DNA from: Rubrivivax sp. A210
GTDB taxonomy: Bacteria > Pseudomonadota > Gammaproteobacteria > Burkholderiales > Burkholderiaceae_C
Assembly (NCBI RefSeq): GCF_904426505.1
Contig: NZ_CAJGBN010000001.1
Coordinates: 62,001-126,000, forward strand
DNA: 64,000 bases
Reading direction: 5' to 3'
Positions 8,337 to 17,624 of this stretch are shown one piece after another. Every line of letters begins with the position of its first letter. Position 1 is the stretch's first letter. Made by a program: the position numbers and the translations under genes. Below the pieces are notes generated by a model. It made no database searches and was not told the DNA's origin. It was given only the letters and a program-made list of their open reading frames with translations.

Positions 8337-9556
8337 TCATTCATGGCGCAGTGCCTCGATGGGGTCCATCTGCGCCGCGCGCCGCGCCGGGAAGTAGCCG
8401 AACAGCACGCCGATTCCAGCCGAGAACAGCAGCGACAGCAGGTTGATGGCGGGGTCGAAGGCATAGGGCACCTCCATCACCAGCGACAGCCCCCACGAGG
8501 CTGCGGTGGCGATGGCGATGCCGATCACCCCGCCCAGCGCCGACAGCACCACGGCCTCGATCAGGAACTGCAGCAGCACCTCGCCCTCGAGCGCGCCCAC
8601 CGCCAGGCGCAGGCCGATCTCGCGCGTGCGCTCGGTGACGCTGACCAGCATGATGTTCATGATGCCGATGCCGCCCACCAGCAGGCTCACCGCGGCCACC
8701 GCGCCCAGCAGCGTGGTCAGCACGCTCATGGTGCTGGACAGGGTCTCGGCCAGCTGCTGGGTGTCGAAGATGTTGAAGTTGTCGGCGTCGTCGTCGCCCA
8801 GCTTGCGGCGTTCGCGCAGCAGCTGGCGCAGGCTGGCTTTCAGGCGCGCGCCGTCGCTGCCGTCCTCCATCGCCACCGCCAGCGTGCCGACCTTGCGGTT
8901 GCCGGTGACGCGGCGCTGCAGCGTCACCAGCGGCAGCAGCACGGTGTCGTCCTGGTCGCCCATGCCGCTTTGGCCCTTGGCAGCCAGGATGCCGATGACC
9001 TCGCACGAGAACTGGCGCATGCGCAGCTGCTCGCCCAGGCCCAGGCTGCCGGCGGCGCCGCCGAAAATCTCGCGCCGCACGGTCTCGCCGACGATGCAGA
9101 CGGCGGCGCCGGCCTCCTGCTCGTCGGGCGCAAAGCGGCGCCCCTGCTGCAGCTTCCAGTTGCCGGTCTCGAACCAGGCATTGGTGCTGCCGGTCACATT
9201 GGTGACCCAGTTGCGGCCGTTGCCCACCACGGTGGCGCCGGCGCGGCCCTGCGGCGCCACCGCGGCCACGCCACCGATCTGGGCCGCAATGGCCTCGGCG
9301 TCGGCCTCGGTGAACTGCGGCACGCCGCCACCGCCACCCCCGCTGCCGCCGGGGCCGCGCTGGCCCGGCATCACCAGCAGCAGGTTGCTGCCCAGGCTGG
9401 CGATCTGGTTGCGGATGGCCAGGCTCGCGCCATTGCCCAGCGTCACCATGGTGATGACGGCGCTGACGCCGATGACGATGCCCAGGATGGTGAGGAATGA
9501 GCGCAGGGCATTGCGCTGCACCGAGTGCAGGGCCAGCAGGAAGACGCTGTACAGCA

Positions 9557-9557
<1 letters not shown>
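8337..9557 (-). CDS. MacB-type ABC transporter permease
   Basis: 406 residues. The start ATG at 9557 overlaps the stop of the ATPase gene by one base (TGATG), which supports translational coupling and argues against the longer open frame. One N-terminal TM helix (about 20-45, RSFLTILGIVIGVSAVITMVTLG) is followed by a MacB periplasmic core domain, with a Gly-rich insert (GPGGSGGGGGG), and then the FtsX domain with three TM helices (about 285-400) ending in RAAQMDPIEALRHE. The transporter should use ATP hydrolysis to drive extrusion through a MacA-like adaptor and an outer membrane factor, all encoded in this operon. The substrate is unknown (peptides, siderophores or macrolides in known cases). 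Confidence 0.92.
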
Positions 9558-10293
<736 letters not shown>

Positions 10294-10297
<4 letters not shown>

Positions 10298-11682
10298 TGG
10301 GCTGCGCTCTTCTGGTCGGTGATCACGCGCATGCCGGCTTGCAGCTCGCCGCCGGTGATCTCGGTCATGCGGCCGTCGCTGATGCCGGGCGTCACCGCCA
10401 CCGCGGCGGGCTTGCCGTCATCGGCCAGCACCCAGACCTGACGCGCCGCGGCGGTGCTGGCGCCGGCACCCGACTGGCGGCGGGGCGGACGTTGCGAGCC
10501 GATCATCAGGCTGGACGCGATGCCCTTGGCCGCGGCCGCTGGCGCCGCGCTGCCGGGCACGAAGCGCAGTGCCGCATTGGGCACCAGCAGCACATCCTGG
10601 CGCTGGGTGGCGGTGATGGTGGCGGTGGCGGTCATGCCGGGGCGCAGGCTGAGGTCGGCATTGGCCACGTCCAGATAGGTGAGGTAGGTGACAACGTTGT
10701 CGGTGATGGTCGAGCCGAAGCCCACGCGCGTGACCTGCGCCGGAAACGGCCGCCCCGGGTAGGCGCTGACCGTGAAGCTGGCTTGCTGCCCCACCCGCAC
10801 CGCGCTCACGTCGGCCTCGTCGACATAGACCCACAGGCGCAGCTGGCGCAGGTCGTCGGCCACGGTGAACAGCGTCACCGCCTGCAGTGACGCCGCCACC
10901 GCATTGCCGGGCTCGACCGTGCGCGTGAGCACCGTGCCGTCGGCCGGCGCGGTGATCGAGGCCTTGCCCAGGTTGATGCGCTCGGTGGACAGCGCGGCCT
11001 GGGCGTCGGCGACATTGGCGCCGGCGCTGGCGCGGTCGGCCAGTGCGCGCGCCAGCGTGGCGCGCCCGCCGTCGAGTTCGGCGCGCGAAGGCACCTGGCC
11101 GCCCGACAGCCGCGCCACTTCTTCCAGCCGAGCCAGTGCGGCCTGCGCTTCCTGCACCGTGGCCGCGGTCTGCGCCATGCGGCCCTGCGCCGCCGCCAGG
11201 CCGGCCAGGGCGCGCTGCACCTGGTCGCGCAGCTTGGCGGTGTCCAGCACCACCAGCACCTGGCCGCGGCGGATGCGGTCGTTGACGTCGACATTGACCT
11301 TGAGCACGGTGCCCGAGAGCTCGCTGCCGATGCCGGTGCTGCGCGTGGGCTGCAGCGTGCCGTTGGCCGTCACCTTGAGCGTCAGGTTGCCGCGCGTGGC
11401 CGGCTGCGTGGTGTAGACCGGCGCGGCGTGGGCGGCGCGGCTGCTCCACCACCACCAGGCCAGGCCGGCCAGCACCAGCAGCAGCAGCAGCGCGGCGACG
11501 GACCACCACAGCGGCCGGCGGTACCAGGGGCGCGCCGCGGGCTCGTCTAGCAGGGCAGACAAGCCGGAGGATGGCGTGGCGGCTGGCGTGGCGGCCGGCG
11601 CGGTGGCTGGTGCAGCGGGCGGCTTGGGCGCGGCAGCCGGCAACGCCGGCGGGGGAGGTGCGAGGCGTGTGGTGTCGTTCAT
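10294..11682 (-). CDS. MacA/HlyD-type periplasmic adaptor of efflux pump
   Basis: 462 residues. A Pro/Ala-rich cytoplasmic N-terminus (about 1-50) precedes one TM helix (about 56-78). Then come a lipoyl/barrel-sandwich half (TLKVTANGTLQPTRSTGIGSELSGTV), an alpha-helical hairpin (about 140-240), the second lipoyl half (ASITAPADGTVLTRTVEPGNAV) and a beta-barrel/membrane-proximal region. This is the layout of MacA-type adaptors that join MacB to TolC-like channels. It overlaps both neighbours by a few bases. The long proline/alanine N-terminal extension is unusual for MacA. Confidence 0.9.
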
Positions 11683-13145
11683 CGCGCGGGCGGGCCGGGC
11701 AGGGTGGAAGGGGGCGCCGGGCGGGCGCCGTGGGTGGGCGAAGGGGGCCGGCTGTTGTCAGCAGGCGCGGGCCAGCCGCCGCCCAGAGCCTTGAACAGGC
11801 GCACCTGGTCGCTGGCCGCGTCGGCCTCGGCGCCGGCCAGGCTGTCCTGCGCGCCGAGCTGGCTGCGCTGGGTCTCGAGCACGGTCTGGAAATCCACCAG
11901 CCCGCCGGCATGGCGCTGGCGCGCCAGCGTGGCGGCGTTGACGGCGGCCGCGCTGGCCTGGCGCAGCTGGGTGACGCGTTCATGGTCGCCGCGCAGCGCC
12001 ACCAGCGTGTCCTCGACCTCCTGCAGTGCCGCGAGCACGGTGCCGCGGTAGGCCGAGCTTGCCTGCGCCAGACCCGCCTGCTGGGCCTCGAGCTGGGCGC
12101 TGGCGGCGCCGCCGTCCCACAGCGGCCAGCTCACGCGGGCCAGCAGCGAGGTCACGAGGTTGGCGCCATTGCCCAGGGCACCCAGCGTGGCCGCATTGGA
12201 GCCCAGCGATCCGCCCAGGCTGAAGCCGGGGTAGCGCGCCGCATCGGCCTGCGCCACCTGGCCTTGCGCGGCCAGCACCTGCGCGGCGGCGGCGCGCACA
12301 TCGGGGCGCTGGTTCAGGGTCTCGGCGGGCGGGTCGGGCAGCGGTTCGGCTGCCGCACGCGGCAGCCGGCCCGGTGCCGACAGTTCGGCCGCCAGCGCGG
12401 CCGGCGGGCGGCCCGTGATTACCGCCAGCGCGTGGGCCGACTGCGCGATGCGCGTCTGCAGCGCCGGCCGCGCTGCCGCCAGCTGCGCCACCGCGGCGTG
12501 CGCCTGTTCCGATTCCAGCATGCTCAGCAGGCCGGCCTGGACACGCCAGCCGGTGATCTGCAGCGTCTGCGACTGGCTGGCCAGATTGGCGTCGGCGATG
12601 GCCAGGCGGGCCTGGGCGCTGCGCAGCGTGATGTAGTTCAAGGCCACCTCGGCGGCCAGCGAGACCTGCACATCGGCCAGGCGCGCCGCGCTGGCGCTGG
12701 CCGTGGCCTCGCTGCTGGCGAGCCGGGCTCGCGCGCCGCCGAAGAGGTCCATCTCCCAGCTGGCATCAAGCCCGGCCTGAAAGCTGGTGCCGCTGCCGCG
12801 GCCGCCGCGCGTGCCGGTCTGGGCCGAGGCCGCGCTGCCGACCTGCGGCCACAGCCCGGCGCCAGACACCGCGCTCAGCGCACGCGCCTGGCGCAAGGCC
12901 GCCTGGGCGCCCTGCACGCCGGTATTGGCCTGCAGTGCATCGGCCACCAACTGCGTGAGCAGGGTGTCGTCGAAGCGCTGCCACCACTGCGCCAGGCCGG
13001 CCGCCACGCCGGGTGTCGATGCCTGCGACCAGGCGGCCGGCACATCGGCTGGAAGGGACACGGGATCCCCGGCCCGCAGCGCGGCGCAGCCGCCCAGACT
13101 CAGCAAGCCGGCCGCGAGGCCGGCCCGGATGGCACCGGCCTTCAT
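11679..13145 (-). CDS. Outer membrane factor lipoprotein (NodT/OprM family)
   Basis: 488 residues. Lipobox LSLGGC (Cys about 20) indicates acylation. Two OEP repeats typical of RND/MacAB outer-membrane channels follow (about 60-260 and 275-465), with FDDTLLTQLVADALQANTGVQGAQAALRQARA and QRPDVRAAAAQVLAAQGQVAQADAARYPGFSLGGSLG. The protein should form the trimeric channel for the MacAB-like transporter encoded downstream. It starts 1 nt after the ompA stop, so ompA, this gene, the adaptor, the ATPase and the permease look like one five-gene transcript. A Pro-rich C-terminal tail is present. Confidence 0.92.
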   Translation of the reverse strand: MKAGAIRAGLAAGLLSLGGCAALRAGDPVSLPADVPAAWSQASTPGVAAGLAQWWQRFDDTLLTQLVADALQANTGVQGAQAALRQARALSAVSGAGLWPQVGSAASAQTGTRGGRGSGTSFQAGLDASWEMDLFGGARARLASSEATASASAARLADVQVSLAAEVALNYITLRSAQARLAIADANLASQSQTLQITGWRVQAGLLSMLESEQAHAAVAQLAAARPALQTRIAQSAHALAVITGRPPAALAAELSAPGRLPRAAAEPLPDPPAETLNQRPDVRAAAAQVLAAQGQVAQADAARYPGFSLGGSLGSNAATLGALGNGANLVTSLLARVSWPLWDGGAASAQLEAQQAGLAQASSAYRGTVLAALQEVEDTLVALRGDHERVTQLRQASAAAVNAATLARQRHAGGLVDFQTVLETQRSQLGAQDSLAGAEADAASDQVRLFKALGGGWPAPADNSRPPSPTHGARPAPPSTLPGPPAR

Positions 13146-13146
13146 G

Positions 13147-14331
13147 TCACCGCGTACCGCTGACCTCGATCTCGACGCGGCGGTCGGGCTGCAGGCAGGC
13201 GATCACCGGCGTGCTCATCGGGCCCTTGCAGTCGTCGGGCAGCGTCACCGGCTCGGATTCGCTGCGGCCTTCGGTCGTGATGCGCGCCGCGTCGAAGCGG
13301 CCCAGGCTCACCAGATAGGCCTTCACTGCGTCGGCGCGCGCCAGTGACAGCGTCTGGTTGTAGGTTGCGCCGCCGATGCGGTCGGCATGGCCCTGGACGC
13401 GGATGTTGTCGTAGCTGCTGCCTTCCAGCTGGCTGGCAAACACGTCCAGCGCCGACTTGCCGGCGGGCTGCAGTTCCGCGCGGTCGAAGGCGAAGAAGGA
13501 CTCGGCGGCGTAGCTGACGCGGCGGCTCTGCGGCGGCGCGAAGGCCACCAGCGGCGTGGCCGGTTCCAGCGCGACCACGGCCACCGGCGGCGGCGCCGTC
13601 TCGGTGATGACCATGGGGGCCTGGGCCACGAAGGCCGGCGGCTCGTAGGCCGGGGCAGCGGCGGCGCGGCGCGCCGGTGCGGGACTGCGGCCGAAGGGGA
13701 ACACCAGGCCCACCGTGTACATCGCCACCTGGGTGTGGTTGCCCATGGCGTCGCTGACGCGGAAGGTCTCGGCCTCGACGCGGCCCAGCACCGAGGGGTT
13801 GAACTCGTACTGCAGGCCCAGGCCGACCTTGGCATTGGCCTCGCGCTGCGACGGGCGGGTGTCGGACACGGTGACGCTGCCGGTGGGCGTGAGCGTGCCC
13901 AGCGTGGTGGCGCGCTGGATGCCCACACGGCCCAGGGCCGAGAACTTCTCGGTGATGGGCAGGGTGCCCACCACGCCGAGGTTGAAGCCCTTGACGCGGA
14001 AGCCGCCGTTCAAGGTGCCGGCCGGGCTGGCGTCGGCCGTGAAGCCGAAGGTGCCCAGCTTGAAGTAGCCCAGTTCGACACCGAGGTAGCGGTTGACCTG
14101 GTAGCCGCCGAAGATCTTGTAGGCCGACGAGCGCTCTTCGCGGGCGATGGAGTTCGTGGTGAAGCCCCGCTCCAGCAGTGCCTCGGAGATGCGTGCGTCG
14201 TCGATGCGGGCGCGCCCCTGGCCGATGCCGAAGCCGCCGTAGTAATAGCTTTCCTGCGCGTCGGCCGGGACGGCCATCAGGGTGGCCAGCACGGCCAGTG
14301 AAAGGAGGCTGAGTTTGTGGACCGAGGTCAT
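13147..14331 (-). CDS. OmpA-family outer membrane protein
   Basis: 394 residues from the ATG at 14331, which gives a clean signal peptide (cleavage near VPADAQ); the longer open frame upstream has no signal. The N-terminal half is an eight-stranded OmpA-type barrel (YYYGGFGIGQGRARID... to ...YTVGLVFPFG, about 25-215). A Pro/Ala linker joins it to a C-terminal OmpA/MotB peptidoglycan-binding domain (about 275-390) with GHADRIGGATYNQTLSLARADAV, an inserted CKGPMSTPVIACLQ pair of Cys, and DRRVEIEV. It heads the efflux operon, which suggests that envelope anchoring and export are co-regulated. Confidence 0.92.
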   Translation of the reverse strand: MTSVHKLSLLSLAVLATLMAVPADAQESYYYGGFGIGQGRARIDDARISEALLERGFTTNSIAREERSSAYKIFGGYQVNRYLGVELGYFKLGTFGFTADASPAGTLNGGFRVKGFNLGVVGTLPITEKFSALGRVGIQRATTLGTLTPTGSVTVSDTRPSQREANAKVGLGLQYEFNPSVLGRVEAETFRVSDAMGNHTQVAMYTVGLVFPFGRSPAPARRAAAAPAYEPPAFVAQAPMVITETAPPPVAVVALEPATPLVAFAPPQSRRVSYAAESFFAFDRAELQPAGKSALDVFASQLEGSSYDNIRVQGHADRIGGATYNQTLSLARADAVKAYLVSLGRFDAARITTEGRSESEPVTLPDDCKGPMSTPVIACLQPDRRVEIEVSGTR

Positions 14332-14419
14332 GGTGGGCTTTCTTTCTGGGGTTGAGTGAACGGTGCGGCGGGCGGCGCGGTGGCCCTGGTCAGGTGCGGC
14401 GCGTGGCCCGCGAAAGCCG

Positions 14420-14461
14420 GTTGTAGGCCTGCACCGCGCTGTCTTCTGTGCGCTGGCGAAC
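14420..14461 (-). promoter_or_regulatory. Regulon promoter for the ompA-efflux operon
   Basis: Minus strand: box GTTCGCCAGCGCACAGAAG (14443-14461), 17-nt spacer, -10 TACAAC (14420-14425). Predicted start near 14413, giving a leader of about 82 nt. Confidence 0.7.
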
Positions 14462-14498
14462 CACCGGCGCCAACCGTTGCTGCGGCGCACAGGCCGCC

Positions 14499-14540
14499 GT
14501 ATGCCAGCGCACAGACCCTGGGGGAGCGGCGCCCTCAAAT
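14499..14540 (+). promoter_or_regulatory. Regulon promoter for PEP-CTERM gene
   Basis: Plus strand: box GTATGCCAGCGCACAGACC (14499-14517), 17-nt spacer, weak -10 TCAAAT (14535-14540). It is divergent from the ompA promoter, with 37 nt between the two boxes. Confidence 0.55.
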
Positions 14541-14623
14541 GCCGCTGTCGACGCATCGGCCGAACACCCAATCGGTGTGGCCGCCAGCCGACGCCGCCTT
14601 CCCACCCCCTTGAAAGCCCTCCG

Positions 14624-15244
14624 ATGAAAAAGATCTCCCTGGCCTGCCTGATAGCCCTCGTTCCCCTGGCTTCGGGGGCCAACATCATCCCCACCGGCAC
14701 CACCATCACGGGTGCGGGCCCGGGCCTCTACAGCTGGTCGTATGCGCTCACGCTGTCGGCTGACCAGGACGCGGTGGCCGGCCTGCCGCCGGTCAGCGAG
14801 ACGGTGCCGCACGTCAACCTCAGCTTCGGCGCCTTCCTGACGATCTACGACTTCGCCGGTTATGTCGCCGGTAGCTGCAACGGCCCCGCCGGCTGGGAGT
14901 GCATGGTGCAGAACAGCGGCTTCACGCCCGATGACGTGCTGCCGAACGACAGCCCCGCCATCACCAACCTGACCTGGGTCTACACCAGCGGCCCGACACT
15001 GACCGGTCAGCCGGTCGGCCTGGAGCTGGGTGCCTTCAGCGCGCAGTCGATCTACAACCAGATCACCTCGGTCAGCTACACGGCGCGCGGGCTCAAGAAC
15101 AATGGCAGCTCGGTCGGGACGATCGCCGACAACGTGGGCAATACACGCGGCCCCACCAGCGGCGTGCCCGAGCCGGAGTCGCTGGCCCTGGCCGGCCTGG
15201 CGCTGGCCCTGTTGAGCGGCGTGCGGACCGGCAATAAGCGCTGA
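14624..15244 (+). CDS. PEP-CTERM sorting domain protein
   Basis: 206 residues from the ATG at 14624 (MKKISLACLIALVPLASG, a signal peptide). The C-terminus has the full tripartite PEP-CTERM signal: VPEPESLALAGLALALLSGVRTGNKR, that is a Pro-Glu-Pro motif, a hydrophobic helix and a basic tail. The family is recognised by exosortase EpsH/XrtA and is often linked to exopolysaccharide or biofilm. The mature part is rich in Thr, Ser, Asn and Tyr and looks like a beta-sandwich secreted protein. No exosortase is encoded in this window. A strong terminator follows. Confidence 0.88.
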   Translation: MKKISLACLIALVPLASGANIIPTGTTITGAGPGLYSWSYALTLSADQDAVAGLPPVSETVPHVNLSFGAFLTIYDFAGYVAGSCNGPAGWECMVQNSGFTPDDVLPNDSPAITNLTWVYTSGPTLTGQPVGLELGAFSAQSIYNQITSVSYTARGLKNNGSSVGTIADNVGNTRGPTSGVPEPESLALAGLALALLSGVRTGNKR

Positions 15245-15280
15245 AGCCGTGAGGCCGGCGCAGGCCGGCTGTCAAACCAG

Positions 15281-15306
15281 ACGGGGCCCGGATTACCGGG
15301 CCCCGT
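15281..15306. terminator. Strong hairpin between convergent genes
   Basis: Perfect 11-bp stem (15281-15291 with 15296-15306) and a 4-nt ATTA loop, G/C-rich, located between the convergent PEP-CTERM gene and the gene ending at 15328. No long T-run follows on either strand. Confidence 0.65.
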
Positions 15307-15327
15307 TGACCGTTCGGCCCGCGGCCA

Positions 15328-15630
15328 TCAGGAGGCGATCAGCTGCTCGACGGCTGCGGCGGCCGGGCCGCGGCGCTGCGGCGGATGCAGATGGTCGACC
15401 ATGGCCTGGCGGCTGACGCGCAGGAAGGCGAACTGGGCGCTGAGGCGGTGGCCCGAGCGGGCGCTGCTGAGGAAGTTGAGGCCCAGCGCCGGCGCGGCGC
15501 CGTGCAACTCGTCGCCGACGACGGCCATGGCGCCGTTGGCGACGCGGGCCAGGTGGTGCTTGCCATAGCCGTCGCGCAGGCCCAGCCAGTGGGCGGTGGG
15601 ATCGATGTCGAGGACGAGGTAGTGGCACAT
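15328..15630 (-). CDS. Small hypothetical protein
   Basis: 100 residues, MCHYLVLDIDPTAHWLGLRDGYGKHHLARVANGAMAVVGDELHGAAPALGLNFL..., without signal peptide or membrane segment. It contains several His residues (HYL, HW, KHH, ELHG, GHR, DHLHPPQ), but no family is recognised. It probably acts in the cytoplasm. A regulon-type promoter lies about 75 nt upstream. Confidence 0.6.
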   Translation of the reverse strand: MCHYLVLDIDPTAHWLGLRDGYGKHHLARVANGAMAVVGDELHGAAPALGLNFLSSARSGHRLSAQFAFLRVSRQAMVDHLHPPQRRGPAAAAVEQLIAS

Positions 15631-15703
15631 GGGATCTCGAGTCTTGGAGGCTGGCCCTGGCGGGGCGGCGAAGGACAGAAAGTCCGTGCCGGGGGCCTGG
15701 CGC

Positions 15704-15746
15704 AGACTAGGCCAGTCCGGTGGCTGCGGTCTGTGCGCTACGGCAC
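15704..15746 (-). promoter_or_regulatory. Regulon promoter for small hypothetical gene
   Basis: Minus strand: box GTGCCGTAGCGCACAGACC (15728-15746), 18-nt spacer, -10 TAGTCT (15704-15709). The spacer is one base longer than in most copies. Confidence 0.6.
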
Positions 15747-15792
15747 CGAACAGGCTCGCGGCCGGCCGGCGCGCTGGGCCCGGCCGTGGCGC

Positions 15793-15951
15793 TCAGATGC
15801 GCCCCATCAGCAGCAGCACCAGAACCACCGCCACCACCAGGCCCAGGCCGCCACTGGGCCCGTAGCCCCAGCCGCGGCTGTGCGGCCAGGTCGGCACGGC
15901 GCCCAGCAGCATCAGCACCAGCAGGATCAACAGAATCATTCCCAGGGACAT
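15793..15951 (-). CDS. DUF3309 family small membrane protein
   Basis: 52 residues: MSLGMILLILLVLMLLGAVPTWPHSRGWGYGPSG, then GLGLVVAVVLVLLLMGRI. This is the near-invariant DUF3309 pattern of two TM helices joined by a PTWPHSRGWGYGPSGG loop. AGGAG lies ahead of the ATG. Function is unknown; such genes are common near stress genes in Proteobacteria. Its short length hides it inside a longer false frame. Confidence 0.93.
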   Translation of the reverse strand: MSLGMILLILLVLMLLGAVPTWPHSRGWGYGPSGGLGLVVAVVLVLLLMGRI

Positions 15952-15991
15952 GGCTTGCTCCTCGTTGTCATGGCCGATTGCCATGCGGGCC

Positions 15992-16033
15992 AGCGTAGAC
16001 ATCGGCCCGCCGGCATTCGGTGCGCTGGCGCAC
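15992..16033 (-). promoter_or_regulatory. Regulon promoter for DUF3309 gene, box possibly shared with BON gene
   Basis: Minus strand: box GTGCGCCAGCGCACCGAAT (16015-16033), 17-nt spacer, -10 TACGCT (15992-15997). Its core GTGCGC-TG-GCGCAC is almost fully symmetric. Read on the plus strand it also gives a box at 16020-16038 facing the BON gene at 16097, but there the -10 (CAAAGT) is poor. Confidence 0.7.
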
Positions 16034-16096
16034 GGACCGGGCCCGGTGGCGGCGCCAAAGTGGCTGCTGCGACGGCTGCCGTCGGAGGAGCCCGCC

Positions 16097-17035
16097 ATGA
16101 ATGCCGACAGCCAGCTGCAGCAAGACGTACTCGGTGAACTCGGGCGCGAACCCGGCCTGGAGGTGGCGGACATCGGCGTCGAGGTGGACGGCGGCGTGGT
16201 CACCTTGCGGGGCCGGGTCGGCAGCCCGCAGCAGCGCTGGAACGCCGAGGGCGCGGCGCTGCGCGTGGTGGGCATGGTGGCGCTGGTGATCAACATCCGG
16301 GTGCTGCGGCCGCCGGCGCTGCCACGCGCCGACGCCGACATTGCACTGGCGGCGGCCAGGCTGCTGCAGTGGCTGGCGCGCCTGTCACCCGATGACGTGA
16401 GCGTGCGCGTCCACAGCGGCTGGGTCACGCTGCTGGGGGAACTCGAATGGAACTACCAGCGCCAGGCGGCGGCCGAGGCCGTGCGGAACGTGCGGGGCGT
16501 GGCCGGCGTCCACAACCGCATCGCGCTGCGACCGCGGCTGAGCCCGGCGTCGGTCAGGGTCGACATCGAGGCCGCGCTCACGCGCCAGGTCGCGCTTTCC
16601 GTACACCGGCTCAGGGTGTGCATCGACGGCGGCGACATCACGCTCGGGGGCCGGATGGCCAGCGCGGGCGAGCATGAGCAGGCACTGGCGGCGGCCCGGG
16701 CCATGCCCGGCGTGCGGCGGGTGCTGGATCACCTCGTCGTACCCAACCCCGCCGGTGTGGCCGGCCTGCAGCGGATTGCAGGGCCTGGCCGCGCTGCCCT
16801 ACCGCATGTGCAAGCCGCCAACGCCGAACAGGCCGACGAGGCCGATCACGATCAGGTAGATGGCCACGATGAAATTCAGCAGCCTGGGCATCGCGAGGAT
16901 GAGGATGCCGGCCAGCAGCGAGATCAGGGGTGTCAACGCGAGGTTCAGGTTCATGGGGTGTCCCGGTGGATGCTGGGGGGGGCCCGCGCCTGGGGCCGCA
17001 GCAAGCATGCGGGGCGCGGGGCCGGCTTGCCATAG
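16097..17035 (+). CDS. Three-BON-domain protein with C-terminal tail antisense to DUF3096 gene
   Basis: 312 residues from the ATG at 16097 (GGAGGAGCCCGCC precedes it). Three BON domains lie at about 3-70, 78-148 and 152-220 (DIGVEVDGGVVTLRGRVGS; VSVRVHSGWVTLLGELEW; LRVCIDGGDITLGGRMAS). No signal peptide is seen, so it is likely cytoplasmic. Proteins of this type usually end soon after the third domain. Here the frame runs about 90 residues further, with odd composition (NAEQADEADHDQVDGHDEIQQPGHREDED), because it reads through the complement of the DUF3096 gene. Either the tail is real or a stop was lost by a frameshift or sequencing error near 16760. Confidence 0.75.
   Translation: MNADSQLQQDVLGELGREPGLEVADIGVEVDGGVVTLRGRVGSPQQRWNAEGAALRVVGMVALVINIRVLRPPALPRADADIALAAARLLQWLARLSPDDVSVRVHSGWVTLLGELEWNYQRQAAAEAVRNVRGVAGVHNRIALRPRLSPASVRVDIEAALTRQVALSVHRLRVCIDGGDITLGGRMASAGEHEQALAAARAMPGVRRVLDHLVVPNPAGVAGLQRIAGPGRAALPHVQAANAEQADEADHDQVDGHDEIQQPGHREDEDAGQQRDQGCQREVQVHGVSRWMLGGARAWGRSKHAGRGAGLP
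16799..16954 (-). CDS. DUF3096 family small membrane protein
   Basis: 51 residues: MNLNLALTPLISLLAGILILAMPRLLNFIVAIYLIVIGLVGLFGVGGLHMR. Two hydrophobic helices around a PRLLN turn match DUF3096. The gene lies entirely within the antisense of the BON protein's C-terminal tail. Function is unknown. The family match is much stronger than the case for the overlapping tail. Confidence 0.88.
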   Translation of the reverse strand: MNLNLALTPLISLLAGILILAMPRLLNFIVAIYLIVIGLVGLFGVGGLHMR

Positions 17036-17070
17036 GCCGTGGTCGCGGGCGGCCGTAGGCGCAGTCCCAC
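17029..17070 (-). promoter_or_regulatory. Possible degenerate regulon promoter for DUF3096 gene
   Basis: Minus strand: GTGGGACTGCGCCTACGGC (17052-17070) keeps GTNNG and GCGC but not the right half-site; 17-nt spacer, then a good -10 TATGGC (17029-17034). Weak member of the set. Confidence 0.35.
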
Positions 17071-17107
17071 CACCGGCGCCGCGTGGCTGCGCCGGCGCCG
17101 GCGCTGT

Positions 17108-17149
17108 GTCGGCTGGCGCACAGAAAGCGGGCGCCAGCCGACCTATGGT
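17108..17149 (+). promoter_or_regulatory. Regulon promoter for collagen-like lipoprotein gene
   Basis: Plus strand: box GTCGGCTGGCGCACAGAAA (17108-17126), 17-nt spacer, -10 TATGGT (17144-17149). Predicted start near 17156, leader about 69 nt. Confidence 0.72.
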
Positions 17150-17224
17150 GCGCGGGCATCGAGGGGTCACATGGCATCGCCGGATCCCGTTCGCTGCACC
17201 TGTCCGATTCGAGAGGAAAGCCAG

Positions 17225-17551
17225 ATGAATCCGCTGATCATGTTGCTCGCTGTCAGTTCACTTGCCCTGGGGCTGGGAGGCTGCGAACGGGCCACCGTCG
17301 TGACCGTGCCGGTGCCCGGGCCGCCCGGTCCGCAGGGCGCGGCCGGCAACCAGGGCAATCAGGGCAACGATGGCAACGCTGGCGCCAAGGGCAGCACCGG
17401 CATGACCGGCATGACCGGCATGACCGGCATGACGGGCAGCACCGGCGATACCGGCAACACCGGCAATACGGGGGATACCGGCGCCACCGGCGCGGCGGGC
17501 GAAGGCACGACGGTGATCGTCAATCCACCGGCGGCGTCGGCACCCCACTGA
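17225..17551 (+). CDS. Collagen-like lipoprotein
   Basis: 108 residues. Signal peptide with lipobox LGGC (Cys about 20), a short stalk ([18 protein letters not shown]) and Gly-X-Y triplets from about 32 to 96 ([52 protein letters not shown]). A hydrophobic tail follows ([16 protein letters not shown]). It should form a short triple-helical, surface- or periplasm-exposed lipoprotein. The triplet region contains four exact copies of a 9-bp unit. GAGGAAAGCCAG precedes the start. Confidence 0.82.
   Translation: MNPLIMLLAVSSLALGLGGCERATVVTVPVPGPPGPQGAAGNQGNQGNDGNAGAKGSTGMTGMTGMTGMTGSTGDTGNTGNTGDTGATGAAGEGTTVIVNPPAASAPH
17396..17431 (+). repeat. Tandem 9-bp repeat in collagen-like gene
   Basis: Four exact copies of ACCGGCATG in frame (encoding Gly-Met-Thr triplets), followed by a diverged copy. 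Changes in copy number would keep the frame and alter only the length of the triple helix. Confidence 0.9.
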
Positions 17552-17624
17552 GCGTGTTCCGGCCCTCCCAACCTCCTGCCGCTCGGCCCGACGAGGGTTG
17601 AGCTGTGCTTGAAAGCCGCCTGCC

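Noticed and set aside
13147..14709. The OmpA gene extended to 14709
   Set aside because: The extra 126 residues have no signal and run across two regulon promoters; the ATG at 14331 gives a signal peptide.
15950..16096. BON gene start at 15950
   Set aside because: That start lies inside the DUF3309 start region and the shared promoter; the ATG at 16097 has a strong GGAGGAG site.
17225..17551. Collagen-like gene considered as low-complexity artefact
   Set aside because: It has a good ribosome-binding site, a lipobox signal peptide and its own promoter.
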